Of a stretch of DNA of 64,000 nt, positions 1-9,010 are shown in pieces (the first letter of the stretch is position 1; the number at the start of each line of letters is the position of its first letter). Source of the stretch: Bog-950 sp044228435. Its GTDB lineage: Bacteria; Bacteroidota; Bacteroidia; Chitinophagales; LD1. The notes under the pieces are model-generated. The model saw only the letters and a program-made list of their open reading frames with translations. It did not search any database and had not been told where the DNA came from. The stretch spans positions 1 to 64,000 of the forward strand of contig JBGAUW010000009.1 of the NCBI GenBank assembly GCA_044228435.1, given 5' to 3'. Position numbers and translations under genes: made by a program.

Positions 1-540
1 TTGTATATCGTGTATAAAAAACAATTCGCCGGTTTTGCCTTGCGTTGTTGTAAAAGGCTCGCTGCTTATAACCATTGAATTGGTTAACGCCGTCAGTTCA
101 TCTTTTGTCACTACTTTGCCTTGCTCCTTAAAATAAGCTATCAGATGTTTTTGAACATCAGCTAAAACCGCGGCTTTCTTATCAGCCGGTGTTTTTTTAA
201 CCGTGTTCATGGTCATAGTTAGAATTTGTACTGGCTTTCTCTCAGGCAATGGAAATGTTTCCACCAAAGGGTCTACATCACATTTTTGAAGCTTAAACTC
301 TAAAATTGTGTAGGTTCCTTTATCTTTCCATAGTGGCGGCACTATAAACGAAAGATTATCGTTTACCAGTTTATTAGCGTTAGTATCAACTGCAGCATCC
401 GGCGCCGCAATCAAATCGTCAGGCAGATTTTTGATGGTTTCCATCACTTTTTCGCCTTTGGTTTGTTTTTTATCGGTCTGGGCATTAGCAGAAACCGATA
501 CCGCTAAAAGCGCGGTGGCTATCAGAAATTTATTTTTCAT
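1..540 (-). CDS. secreted hypothetical protein, cut by window edge
   Basis: The reading frame is open from an ATG at 538-540 to the window start, so 180 codons are visible and the C-terminus is missing. It begins with a clear Sec signal peptide (Lys-rich start, then FLIATALLAVSVSANAQ with an AxA-Q type cleavage site near residue 21). The mature part is hydrophilic with no motif I recognise; one Cys lies near residue 90. It faces away from exbB across a 164-bp gap, so the two probably have separate promoters. It is real coding sequence judging by the signal peptide and unbroken frame, but the function is unknown. Confidence 0.75.
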   Translation of the reverse strand, partial: MKNKFLIATALLAVSVSANAQTDKKQTKGEKVMETIKNLPDDLIAAPDAAVDTNANKLVNDNLSFIVPPLWKDKGTYTILEFKLQKCDVDPLVETFPLPERKPVQILTMTMNTVKKTPADKKAAVLADVQKHLIAYFKEQGKVVTKDELTALTNSMVISSEPFTTTQGKTGELFFIHDIQ

Positions 541-704
541 GCTACAAGTTTAAAATAAGTAAGCGTAACTGTAAACAGTAAACTGCAAACAATACACAAT
601 TAACACCCCGGCGTTTACTACTACCCTACCAACAAACGCTAAGCAAGTGCACATTTGCCATACTAAAAACCGCACACCTAACGTTTAAATTTAAATAATA
701 CGGC

Positions 705-1385
705 ATGATACTTCAAATAGTAGTAGATTCTACAGCAGTAGCAGGGGCAGCAGCCACCGCTCCACAATCACTCAACCTTCTGGACCTGATACTTAAGGGG
801 GGCTTTATAATGATTCCCATTGGAATACTGTCGGTTATATCGGTTTACCTAATGGTAGAGCGTTTTATTGTAATTAACCGCGCCAGCAAAGTAGATAGCG
901 GCTTTATGGCCAATATTAAAGCCATGCTAATGGATGGCAAGGCCGAAGCCGCCCTCAGCCTGTGCCGCAGTACCAATACCCCAATAGCCCGTTTGCTCGA
1001 AAAGGGGATTAAACGCCTTGGCAAACCGGTTAAAGAAATTGAAAGCGCTGTAGAGAATACCGGTAAGCTGGAAATTTATAAACTGGAGAAAAACCTGTCG
1101 TATTTAGGAATTATAGCGGGTATAGCCCCCATGTTTGGTTTCGTAGGAACCATAAGCGGAGTAATTAAAATTTTCTATAACATCTCGCTGGCTGATAATA
1201 TAAGCATTGGATTGATTGCCGGTGGTTTATACGAAAAGATGATAACCTCGGCGGCTGGTCTTGTGGTTGGTATAATTGCCCATATCGGCTTTCACTACCT
1301 GAACACGATGATTGACCGCGTGAGCTTTCAGCTAGAAAGCACTACCGTAGAATTTATTGACCTGATACAAGAGCCAACCAAGTAG
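705..1385 (+). CDS. exbB: MotA/TolQ/ExbB-family proton channel subunit
   Basis: 226 residues. This inner-membrane protein forms the pentameric proton channel that powers a TonB- or TolA-like transducer. Three membrane segments are visible (about residues 32-50, 133-155 and 167-195), with the long cytoplasmic loop between the first and second typical of ExbB/TolQ. The third segment region contains the family signature GxxxGxxxKIFYN and a Gly-rich run (GLIAGGLYEKMITSAAGLVVGI). It is followed by exbD (47-bp gap), tonB and folC on the same strand, a common Bacteroidota arrangement that supports an energy-transduction operon. ExbB and TolQ cannot be told apart by sequence alone; the TonB-like neighbour favours ExbB. 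Confidence 0.9.
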   Translation: MILQIVVDSTAVAGAAATAPQSLNLLDLILKGGFIMIPIGILSVISVYLMVERFIVINRASKVDSGFMANIKAMLMDGKAEAALSLCRSTNTPIARLLEKGIKRLGKPVKEIESAVENTGKLEIYKLEKNLSYLGIIAGIAPMFGFVGTISGVIKIFYNISLADNISIGLIAGGLYEKMITSAAGLVVGIIAHIGFHYLNTMIDRVSFQLESTTVEFIDLIQEPTK

Positions 1386-1432
1386 TTTTGTATTTCTATT
1401 CACCAGTCCCTAATAACTATTAATTTTTCCAA

Positions 1433-1890
1433 ATGCAACTAAGAAGAAAAAGCAGAATGACCTCGGAGGTAAGCACCTCTTCGCTCAGCGATATCATGTT
1501 CTTCCTGATGTTGTTCTTCCTTATCATATCCACATTGGTAAATCCATCGGTTATTAAACTGATGCTGCCTAAAAGTGAAGCAGGTAAGGCAGTAGCCAAG
1601 CAGACTATAACCGTATCGGTAGATGCTCAAAAGAACTATTATATAAATAACGCACCGGTTACGTACGAACAACTTGAACCACAATTATCTGCCCAGACAA
1701 TTATATAAATAACGCACCGGTTACGTACGAACAACTTGAACCACAATTATCTGCCCAGACACAATCCATGGAGGACCCTACGGTTGTGTTGCGGGCAGAT
1801 AATACTTTAACCGTGCAGACAATTGTTGATTTAATAACCCTGGGTAATAAACTGAAGATTAAGATGGTATTGGCAACTACCAATAAATAA
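1433..1890 (+). pseudogene. exbD: ExbD/TolR family protein, frameshifted by a 62-bp tandem duplication
   Basis: The frame starting at ATG 1433 encodes a normal ExbD N-terminus: a basic start, SLSDIMFFLMLFFLIISTLV as the single membrane segment with the family's conserved Asp, then a periplasmic domain. It stops at 1706-1708 after 91 residues. The stop is created by an exact 62-bp tandem duplication (1638-1699 and 1700-1761). Because 62 is not a multiple of three, the second copy is read in the wrong frame. In the +2 frame the protein resumes with NAPVTYEQLEPQLSAQ and runs to TAA at 1890. Removing one copy gives a continuous 131-residue protein, the usual ExbD length. Either the gene is truly broken, the duplication toggles, or the assembly is wrong here. 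Its loss would disable the ExbBD motor unless a paralogue exists. Confidence 0.85.
1638..1761 (+). repeat. 62-bp perfect tandem duplication inside exbD
   Basis: Positions 1638-1699 and 1700-1761 are identical and directly adjacent. The base before copy 1 and the base after copy 2 do not extend the match, so the unit is exactly 62 bp. It lies in the periplasmic-domain coding part of exbD and shifts the frame. Confidence 0.95.
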
Positions 1891-1972
1891 GTAGTGCCCC
1901 ATTGACAATGTGGAAATCAGAAAGAAAGGCATCTAAATTGTAACTAATAGTTCGATAATTTGTAATTGGCGC

Positions 1973-2881
1973 ATGTTTGCAAACAGTTTTGATACAGAAG
2001 AAAGAAGTTTTAAAAACCGCAAAATATCTACTGCGGCTTTTGTAACTATAGCTGTACATGCCCTTATACTTCTGTTTTTAATTTGGAGCATACTAACCCC
2101 GCCCGATCCACCATATACCGACAGTGCCGGTGGCGTTACAGTAAACTTTGGAAATGTGGATGAGGGTAGTGGCGATGAGCAGCCAATGACCCTTACGCCA
2201 ATCCAAGCCAATTTTACACCGGCGGCTCCTTCGGCTTCCAATGCTCAACCGGCACCCGCTGAAGAAGATATTGCCACTCAGGAATTAGAGGATGCACCTG
2301 TAATTGAAAAAACAGTTTCTGATAAGCCCAAGCCTAAAACAGAAAAGCCGGTTGTAAAACCTACTGTTACAACTAAACCAACTATTAACAGCACGCCTGC
2401 CAAAACAGAAACACCTGCACCTCCGGCACCAAAGCCTGATGAAAATGCTATGTTTAAAAAAGGGGGTGCAAAAGGTAACCCTAACAATAGCACCGGTGAT
2501 GGCACAGGCAATAAATCCGGAGACCAGGGAAAACCTAATGGCGACCCTAATAGTAAAAGCTACCTGGATGGTGAAGGTGGCAATGGCAGCGGGCCCGGCA
2601 AAGGCGATTTAAGAGGTGGGGTTAGCTTAAAGGGCAGAAAAAGCACATCATTACCTCCACCGCGTTTTTGCAATGCTAAGGGTAATGTAATTATTGATAT
2701 TACCGTAGATAAAAACGGTATTGTGGTAGATGCAAAATACCACCGCGATGGCTCTACTATAACCGACCGTTGCAGTATAGATAATGCGATTATTGCAGCT
2801 AAACGCAGCAAGTTTAATCCGGATAATAATGCCGATGACATGCAATATGGCTCTATCAACTACGTATTTACTGTGCAATAA
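1973..2881 (+). CDS. tonB: TonB-family energy transducer
   Basis: 302 residues. It couples the ExbBD proton channel to outer-membrane receptors. After a short cytoplasmic N-terminus there is one membrane anchor (about residues 23-43, AAFVTIAVHALILLFLIWSI), preceded by Lys/Arg. Then comes a long periplasmic linker rich in Pro, Lys, Glu and Thr (about 75-150) and a Gly/Asn/Ser-rich stretch (about 155-215). The C-terminal domain (about 228-302) has the VIIDITVDKNGIVVDAKY pattern and a KFNP motif typical of TonB C-terminal folds. It sits 82 bp after the broken exbD and 55 bp before folC. A TolA-like role is possible; the C-terminal fold favours TonB. Confidence 0.85.
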   Translation: MFANSFDTEERSFKNRKISTAAFVTIAVHALILLFLIWSILTPPDPPYTDSAGGVTVNFGNVDEGSGDEQPMTLTPIQANFTPAAPSASNAQPAPAEEDIATQELEDAPVIEKTVSDKPKPKTEKPVVKPTVTTKPTINSTPAKTETPAPPAPKPDENAMFKKGGAKGNPNNSTGDGTGNKSGDQGKPNGDPNSKSYLDGEGGNGSGPGKGDLRGGVSLKGRKSTSLPPPRFCNAKGNVIIDITVDKNGIVVDAKYHRDGSTITDRCSIDNAIIAAKRSKFNPDNNADDMQYGSINYVFTVQ

Positions 2882-2936
2882 AGCCTTGACATGTTTTAGG
2901 ATTATTCGCCCCATATAAATATGTTTGACTGCGTAA

Positions 2937-4169
2937 ATGAAAACAAGCAGCGCATATAAACAAGCCGTAAACTATTTATTAGAACAACTGCCCATGTTTC
3001 AGCGGGTGGGTGCGGCCGCTTACCGAAGTGACTTAACCAACATTATTAAGCTGTGCAACATACTGGGCAATCCGCAGAAAGATTTGAAGTGTATTCATAT
3101 TGCCGGCACAAATGGCAAAGGTTCTGTTACACATATTATAGCCTCTATTCTACAAGAGCAGGGTTATAAGGTGGGCGTATTTGTATCTCCGCATTATAAA
3201 GATTACCGCGAGCGGATAAAGATTAACGGTAAGTACATCAGCAAAAAATTTGTAAGCAGCTTTGTAGAAGCGAATAAAGAGAAGTTTAAAAATATTCAGG
3301 CCTCGTTTTTTGAAATAAGCACGGCCATGGCCTTTGAATACTTTAAACAAAAGAAGGTGGATTATGTCGTAATCGAAACCGGCATGGGCGGTAGACTGGA
3401 CTCTACAAACATTATTACTCCCCTGCTTTCGGTTATTACAAATATTAGCTACGACCACCAGCAATTTTTAGGCAATACTCTGCCCAAAATAGCGGGCGAA
3501 AAAGCGGGAATCATAAAACCGGGTATACCCGTAGTAATTGGAGAAACCCAAAAAGAAACCAAACCTGTTTTTATAGCAAAAGCCAAAGCATTAAAATCGC
3601 CAATATGGTTTGCCGACAAAGAATTAAAAGGCATTAAATACGGAACGGATTTACACGGCAGTTATCAGCAAAAGAATATTCCCACTGCTTTAATGGCTGT
3701 AGAGGTTCTTAAAAAGAGTGGCGTCAAAATTTCAAAAAAGGCAATTAGCAGGGGCCTTAAACACGTTGCTAAAAACACAGCTTTTATAGGAAGATGGATG
3801 GTAATGGATAAAAAGCCGCTTACCATTTTTGATAGTGCACATAACCAGGCAGGGATAAAAGAGGTAACAAAAAACCTTTCAAAATTAAAGTATAACAAGC
3901 TGCACTTTGTGTATGGCACCGTAGCCGATAAAGATATTGCACCGGTATTAAAACTACTTCCCAAAAATGCCGAATACTACTTCTGCAAAGCCGATATACC
4001 GCGTGGATTGGATGCAGCAACTTTAGAAACACAAGCAGCTGATTATCAATTAAAAGGAGTTCATTATCCTTCGGTAAAAGTTGCTTTTAAAGCTGCCCAA
4101 AAAAAAGCCGCTAAAAAGGATTTGATTCTTGTATCGGGCAGTGTTTTTGTTGTTGCCGAGGTATTATAA
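2937..4169 (+). CDS. folC: bifunctional folylpolyglutamate synthase/dihydrofolate synthase
   Basis: 410 residues, the normal FolC length. It adds glutamate to dihydropteroate or to folates in an ATP-dependent cytoplasmic reaction. Mur-ligase features are in order: the ATP-binding P-loop GTNGKGS (about residues 57-63), a VIETGMGGRLDSTNI block (about 145-160) that carries Mg- and folate-loop residues, the carbamylated-Lys region around GEKAGIIKPG, and the C-terminal FDSAHNQAG motif near residue 300. It is last in the exbB-exbD-tonB-folC run; a shared transcript is plausible from the short spacing. Nothing appears degraded. Confidence 0.95.
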   Translation: MKTSSAYKQAVNYLLEQLPMFQRVGAAAYRSDLTNIIKLCNILGNPQKDLKCIHIAGTNGKGSVTHIIASILQEQGYKVGVFVSPHYKDYRERIKINGKYISKKFVSSFVEANKEKFKNIQASFFEISTAMAFEYFKQKKVDYVVIETGMGGRLDSTNIITPLLSVITNISYDHQQFLGNTLPKIAGEKAGIIKPGIPVVIGETQKETKPVFIAKAKALKSPIWFADKELKGIKYGTDLHGSYQQKNIPTALMAVEVLKKSGVKISKKAISRGLKHVAKNTAFIGRWMVMDKKPLTIFDSAHNQAGIKEVTKNLSKLKYNKLHFVYGTVADKDIAPVLKLLPKNAEYYFCKADIPRGLDAATLETQAADYQLKGVHYPSVKVAFKAAQKKAAKKDLILVSGSVFVVAEVL

Positions 4170-4246
4170 AAGCACATTGATACAAGTAATTACTTTTAAA
4201 AGCAAACTGTTACTTTGGTTTAGCCGTATATACACGGGTAACAAAT

Positions 4247-5641
4247 GTGCACCCAGTGATAGCCAATGTAAAGAACCTCTACAATCAACTTATAACTATT
4301 GGAGTAACCGATTCGGTTCCACCAAGCGAAATAAGGTATATACGCTTTACAAATTTAGAAGCCATACAAACAGTAATAGGGGCATTTTGCTATGTTATCT
4401 ACTCTATTGTTGTAGGCCTTTACATGTTGAGTATACTACAGGGTATAGTTACAATTGGCGCTTTATTCGTGCTCTATCTTAATTTTAAAAACCATCACAA
4501 ACCTGCAAGACTTTTATTTCTATTAAGCATTAATTTAGTAATACTGGCTAATGCAAGTGTTATAGGCACACACAGCGGTGTACATGAGTTTTTTTACATT
4601 ACTTACATCATACCTTTTTTGTTATTTAATGTGCGCGACTATAAGCATATAATTGCGGGTGTTTTGATGGCGGTTATCGGTTTTAATTGCTACCAGTATG
4701 TGGCCCCTTATTTTACTGCTTATAACCTGGATATTGCCACGCAGGAAAACATTTTCAGAATAAACAACTGGGTAATCTTTGGCCTTTTTGGGTTAGCCAT
4801 TTACATGCTTGCCTATTTTAATTTTAAAACAGAAACTGCGCTTGCAGAAACACATGCAAAGCTGGCTGAACAAGCGCAGGAATTAAAACGCTCAAACGAA
4901 GACCTTGAGCAGTTTAGCTATATCATTTCGCACGATTTAAAGGCCCCCGTTCGTAACATTAGCAGTTTTATGAGTTTGCTTCAAAAGCAATTGGGCGACA
5001 CAGGCAACCCCATGCAAAAAGAGTTTGTTGAAATGAGCAAGCAAAGTGCTGACCGCCTTACCAAACAAATAGACGATTTACTTTCGTATTGCCGGGTAGA
5101 TAGAAGTCTTCCGCCGGCAGCGGATATTGACCTAAACCAGATGGTGCGCACCATACAAATGGAGTTGCATCAGAAAATAACAGAAAAGAATGCTACGATT
5201 ATAGTAGAAGGAACGCTGCCCGTATTACACCAAATGCATAGTAGTATGATGCACCACGTTTTCCAAAACCTGATAGCCAATGGCATAAAGTTTAATACTA
5301 CCGAAAAGCCTGAGGTGCGTATTAGCTGTAAAGAAAACCACGGGATTTACACTTTCAGCTTTGCGGATAACGGAATTGGCATTGCTGCTGCTTACAAAAC
5401 CAAACTGTTCCAAATGTTTAAGCGCCTGCACACCTCCGAGCAATTTGAAGGTACGGGCATTGGCCTTGCCGTCTGTAAAAAAATTATCAACTTCTATAAA
5501 GGCGAAATTTGGTTTGAAGGCGAACCGGGCAAAGGCACAACTTTCTTCTTTACATTATCTGTTAATGAAGCACCGGAAATACTTGAAAAATCCGAAATGC
5601 CGGCAACGGCTTACAACAATACGGTGTTACGAGCCGCTTAA
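4247..5641 (+). CDS. membrane-bound sensor histidine kinase
   Basis: 464 residues from a GTG start; no upstream in-frame ATG fits better. The N-terminal half has five to six hydrophobic segments (about residues 43-190), so the sensing part is in the membrane and no periplasmic domain is evident. A short coiled coil (about 195-222) leads into the dimerisation/phospho-acceptor motif with His229 in YIISHDLKAP, followed by a HATPase_c domain with the N box (HHVFQNLIANGIKFN), the G1 box (DNGIGI) and the G2 box (GTGIGLAVCKKI). No receiver domain or response regulator is adjacent. Its stop overlaps the 3' end of the convergent nuoE by 15 bp. The signal is unknown. Confidence 0.9.
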   Translation: MHPVIANVKNLYNQLITIGVTDSVPPSEIRYIRFTNLEAIQTVIGAFCYVIYSIVVGLYMLSILQGIVTIGALFVLYLNFKNHHKPARLLFLLSINLVILANASVIGTHSGVHEFFYITYIIPFLLFNVRDYKHIIAGVLMAVIGFNCYQYVAPYFTAYNLDIATQENIFRINNWVIFGLFGLAIYMLAYFNFKTETALAETHAKLAEQAQELKRSNEDLEQFSYIISHDLKAPVRNISSFMSLLQKQLGDTGNPMQKEFVEMSKQSADRLTKQIDDLLSYCRVDRSLPPAADIDLNQMVRTIQMELHQKITEKNATIIVEGTLPVLHQMHSSMMHHVFQNLIANGIKFNTTEKPEVRISCKENHGIYTFSFADNGIGIAAAYKTKLFQMFKRLHTSEQFEGTGIGLAVCKKIINFYKGEIWFEGEPGKGTTFFFTLSVNEAPEILEKSEMPATAYNNTVLRAA

Positions 5642-6229
5642 ACTCCCTTTCGAAAGAAACTCTACCCTGCCGGCCTTACAGTCATCTATCAGTTTATCCA
5701 TTTTTTCCGGCGTTAAAAACTCGTGGTAGTAATCGCCTAATTGCAGCATAGGGGCATAGCCACAAGCACCCAAGCACTCTACTCCTTTTACACTAAACAG
5801 ACCATCAGCAGTTACCTGACCTTCGTGTACGCCTAATTTATTGCAGGTATAATCAATCAAATCTTCAGCACCACGTGTTACGCAGCAGCTGGTGCGGCAA
5901 AATTCAAACATGTATTTTCCTACCGGTTTTTGATTATACATGCTATAGAAGCTTACCACCTCGTATACTTCAATAGGCAATATTCCGAGCGTTTCGGCCA
6001 CTTTATCCATAGCAGCTACCGATAGCCAATTATTATTTTCATCCTGCACTTCATGCAAAATAGTAAGCAGGGCACTCTTCTTCTTTCCTTCCGGAAAGCG
6101 CGATTTTAAAACCTCTATACGGGCCTTAAGTGCTTCGCTAAAAACAACCACAGCTTTACCTCCACCACTTGAACCGTTTTCGGCAGGCATGTGGGTTTCT
6201 TTACTATCTTTAAAAACTTCGTCAGACAT
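5627..6229 (-). CDS. nuoE: NADH-quinone oxidoreductase subunit E (24 kDa)
   Basis: 200 residues. This peripheral-arm subunit of respiratory complex I carries the [2Fe-2S] cluster N1a. Four cluster ligands are visible: Cys111, Cys116, Cys152 and Cys156 (CRTSCC and CLGAC contexts), in a thioredoxin-like domain preceded by the usual helical region. The first 25 residues are a Gly/Ser-rich extension. It is the last gene of the minus-strand nuo run here. The expected next subunit, nuoF, is absent; instead the gene meets the histidine kinase tail to tail with a 15-bp overlap. Confidence 0.95.
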   Translation of the reverse strand: MSDEVFKDSKETHMPAENGSSGGGKAVVVFSEALKARIEVLKSRFPEGKKKSALLTILHEVQDENNNWLSVAAMDKVAETLGILPIEVYEVVSFYSMYNQKPVGKYMFEFCRTSCCVTRGAEDLIDYTCNKLGVHEGQVTADGLFSVKGVECLGACGYAPMLQLGDYYHEFLTPEKMDKLIDDCKAGRVEFLSKGSLSGS

Positions 6230-6276
6230 ATCTTATTAATTATCAATTACTAATATACAACTATCAACAAATTCAA

Positions 6277-7515
6277 TTAAGAATCTAACTCTCCTGCAAT
6301 TACGTTCAGCGAACTTAAAATTAAGATGGCATCGCTCAAATAGCCGCCTTTAATCATCTCTGTAAATGCCTGGTAATAAATAAAGCAAGGGCGGCGGAAG
6401 TGAAGCCTGTAAGGCACCCGGCTTCCATCGCTAATTAAATAAAAACCAAGTTCGCCATTACCGCCTTCAACCGCGTGGTAAACCTCGCCCTTAGGTACCG
6501 GTATTTCGCCCATCACTATTTTAAAGTGATAGATAAGCGCTTCCATATTATTGTAAACATCCTGCTTAGGCGGCAGGTAATAATCAGGAACATCGGCATG
6601 GTAAGGGCCTTCGGGCATCTTATCCAAAGCTTGTTGAATGATGCGAACGCTTTGCCAAACTTCTTCATTACGCACACAGTAGCGATCGTATGTATCGCCG
6701 CTTTTACCTACCGGTATATCAAACTCAAAATCCTGGTAGCTGCTGTATGGATTCATTTTGCGGATATCATAATCAACGCCGGCAGCACGTAAGTTAGGGC
6801 CTGTAAAGCCATAGCTGATTGCCTTCTCTGCCGAGATACCACCTACATTAACACAGCGGTCCATAAATATCCTATTGCGCGAAACAAGAGTTTCAAACTC
6901 TTTAAACGCTACCGGAAATTCCTTTAAAAAGGCACGCAGCTTTCTAAAGCCTGTATCGCTTAAATCTCTTTCTAATCCTCCAATGCGGCCCATGTTGGTA
7001 GTAAGGCGGGCTCCACAAAGTTCTTCGTAAATCTCATATACCTTTTCGCGGTATTGCATTACATACAAAAAGCCTGTAAATGCACCGCTATCTACGGCCA
7101 ATATTGAGTTACAAATCAAGTGGTCGGTAATACGCGCCAACTCCATCATTATTACGCGGATATATTGGGCGCGCTTTGGCACTTCAACACCTAATAATTT
7201 CTCTACCGTTAGCCACCATCCCATATTATTAATAGGCGATGAACAATAGTTCATCCGGTCGGTTAGTGGTGTTATTTGATAAAAGGGACGGTTCTCAGCA
7301 ATCTTTTCAAAAGCACGGTGTATATAGCCAATGGTAGGTTCGGCATCTATAATTTTCTCACCATCCATCAATAATACATTCTGAAAAATACCGTGTGTAG
7401 CCGGATGCGTAGGGCCGAGGTTAAGGATTGACAGTTCACTGCCATCCTCATTCTCGCGCTGCTTAATCATATCAGCGTATTTCTCTTCTATTGTGCGTAA
7501 TACTATTTCGCTCAT
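6277..7515 (-). CDS. nuoD: NADH-quinone oxidoreductase subunit D (49 kDa)
   Basis: 412 residues, the usual size. It forms the quinone-binding cavity of complex I together with NuoB. The signature LGPTHPATHG lies near residue 32, followed by the conserved EPTIGYIHRAFEK and NYCSSPINNMG blocks; the C-terminal RLHFRRPCFIYYQAF segment is also typical. NuoD descends from [NiFe]-hydrogenase large subunits and has lost the metal-site Cys pairs, as here. It is followed by nuoE after 47 bp and preceded by a small lipoprotein gene that separates it from nuoC. Confidence 0.96.
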   Translation of the reverse strand: MSEIVLRTIEEKYADMIKQRENEDGSELSILNLGPTHPATHGIFQNVLLMDGEKIIDAEPTIGYIHRAFEKIAENRPFYQITPLTDRMNYCSSPINNMGWWLTVEKLLGVEVPKRAQYIRVIMMELARITDHLICNSILAVDSGAFTGFLYVMQYREKVYEIYEELCGARLTTNMGRIGGLERDLSDTGFRKLRAFLKEFPVAFKEFETLVSRNRIFMDRCVNVGGISAEKAISYGFTGPNLRAAGVDYDIRKMNPYSSYQDFEFDIPVGKSGDTYDRYCVRNEEVWQSVRIIQQALDKMPEGPYHADVPDYYLPPKQDVYNNMEALIYHFKIVMGEIPVPKGEVYHAVEGGNGELGFYLISDGSRVPYRLHFRRPCFIYYQAFTEMIKGGYLSDAILILSSLNVIAGELDS

Positions 7516-7536
7516 AATTTTAATACTTAATTAAGC

Positions 7537-7722
7537 CTACCTAATTAATGCCCCGGCCTTACAATTCCGCGACATTTCTCTACAAGTTATTTTTGCTTTT
7601 GCAATCGGCATTTTACCAATTTCGATAATAGTACCATTACACTCGCAAGCAAATTCATGTTTATAACAACTACTGAACATTATCAGTATACCCATCAGCA
7701 AAACAGATTGCACATTACTCAT
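7537..7722 (-). CDS. small Cys-rich lipoprotein inside the nuo operon
   Basis: 61 residues from an ATG that lies 5 bp after the nuoC stop codon. A short signal peptide ends in a plausible lipobox (MFSSC, Cys19). The mature part is small and holds four further Cys (in a CEC motif, a TC and an NC context), which suggests a disulfide-bonded periplasmic or outer-membrane-facing peptide. Small Cys-rich lipoproteins of this layout are common in Bacteroidota. I know of no complex I subunit like it, so its position between nuoC and nuoD is probably incidental. It could still be a chance frame, but the tight spacing and lipobox favour a gene. Confidence 0.6.
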   Translation of the reverse strand: MSNVQSVLLMGILIMFSSCYKHEFACECNGTIIEIGKMPIAKAKITCREMSRNCKAGALIR

Positions 7723-7727
7723 GCAAC

Positions 7728-8258
7728 TTAATTCGAATTGCTATTTACCGGCACTCTTCCAAAATATCTATCATCCTTATCAGTTCTTCCCTGGTCTTCT
7801 AACGGAAACTCCTTACGCATTGGGAACGATACCATTTCGTCCATGTTCAAAATGCGCTTTAAATCAGGGTGGCCTTTAAATATTACGCCATAAAAATCGT
7901 AGCTCTCGCGCTCCATCCAGTTAGCCGAATTATATAGACGGGTAGCGCTTTCAATTTCGGGGTTTTCGCCATTTAAAAAAGCCTTAAAGCGAATACGGAC
8001 ATTATCTAACCAATTATGCATTTGATAAACAACGGCAAATTGGCGCTCTAACTCATTATCCGGGTAGTGCACGGTGGCAATAGTTGTAAGAAAGTTAAAA
8101 CGTAGTATTTCATCATCGCGTAAAAACTGCATCAACTCAATAGCCTTGCTACGGTCTACTTCAAAAGTAAGCATATCGTAAGGTTCGGTAAAGTCCTTTA
8201 CTGCCTCTCCAAACTTATCGCTAACTTTTTGCTGAACGGTTGTATAATCTAAAGCCAT
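7728..8258 (-). CDS. nuoC: NADH-quinone oxidoreductase subunit C (30 kDa)
   Basis: 176 residues. It is a peripheral-arm subunit of complex I that packs against NuoD and NuoB. The conserved C-terminal signature ERESYDFYGVIFKGHPDLKR followed by FPMRKEFPLE is present near residues 115-155. It is a stand-alone NuoC and not the NuoCD fusion found in enterobacteria. It lies 50 bp downstream of nuoB and 5 bp upstream of the small lipoprotein gene. Confidence 0.95.
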   Translation of the reverse strand: MALDYTTVQQKVSDKFGEAVKDFTEPYDMLTFEVDRSKAIELMQFLRDDEILRFNFLTTIATVHYPDNELERQFAVVYQMHNWLDNVRIRFKAFLNGENPEIESATRLYNSANWMERESYDFYGVIFKGHPDLKRILNMDEMVSFPMRKEFPLEDQGRTDKDDRYFGRVPVNSNSN

Positions 8259-8308
8259 TTTTATTATTCTGTATTTCTAAAATCTATCGTCTAAATTCTA
8301 ATGTGCGC

Positions 8309-8878
8309 TTAGTTTACGTTAATGCCGTAGCTGGCTAACAATGCTTTATACTCCGGCGAGTTGCGGCGGGTATAGGCTTCGTTCTTTACCAAATCCTGTA
8401 ATTTCATTACGCCATCCAATATTTGCTCTGGGCGCGGCGGGCAACCCGGAACGTATACATCTACCGGAATAATTTTATCAATACCCTGCAGTACAGAGTA
8501 TGTATCAAAAACTCCACCGGAGCAGGCGCATGCACCAACCGAAATTACCCAACGCGGTTCAGCCATTTGCTCATACACCTGGCGTAATACCGGACCCATT
8601 TTTTTTGCAATGGTTCCCATTACCATCAACATATCGGCCTGGCGCGGCGAAAAGCTTGGCCTTTCGGAACCAAAGCGAGCCAAATCGTAGTTAGCACCCA
8701 TGGTTGCCATAAACTCTATACCGCAACAAGAAGTTGCAAAAGGCAAGGGCCATAGCGATTTTGAACGCGCTAAACCAACAATTTTATCTAAAGAGGTAAG
8801 CTGGAAGCCGGGGCCATTGTAGCCCTGCTCAGTTGGCTGCAATTCAACTTTAGGGTCGTTAACTATTATCTGTGCCAT
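8309..8878 (-). CDS. nuoB: NADH-quinone oxidoreductase subunit B (PSST)
   Basis: 189 residues. It carries the terminal [4Fe-4S] cluster N2, which passes electrons to quinone. All four ligands are visible: the adjacent Cys51 and Cys52 (FATSCCGIEF), Cys117 (GACACSGG) and Cys146 (VPGCPPRPE). The family's GSERPSFSPRQAD block is present near residue 70. It lies 132 bp downstream of nuoA, an unusually wide gap for this operon. Confidence 0.96.
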   Translation of the reverse strand: MAQIIVNDPKVELQPTEQGYNGPGFQLTSLDKIVGLARSKSLWPLPFATSCCGIEFMATMGANYDLARFGSERPSFSPRQADMLMVMGTIAKKMGPVLRQVYEQMAEPRWVISVGACACSGGVFDTYSVLQGIDKIIPVDVYVPGCPPRPEQILDGVMKLQDLVKNEAYTRRNSPEYKALLASYGINVN

Positions 8879-9010
8879 ATTCTAATTTTTGATTTTAGAA
8901 GCGGGATTTTTGATTAAATACCCGCCTAAAATTCTTTATTCTAAATCCTTTTACAAACTGGTACTTTCTGTATTAATTCCGCATTCCCAATTCCACGTTC
9001 CGCGTTCGAA
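8879..9010. other. nuoA-nuoB intergenic spacer
   Basis: 132 bp, AT-rich, with no open frame of interest. It holds a run of similar short words (attccgcattcccaattcc-like, near 8970-9005) that looks like a degenerate tandem of a 7-8 bp unit. No hairpin with a T-run was seen, so nuoA and nuoB can be cotranscribed. Confidence 0.5.
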
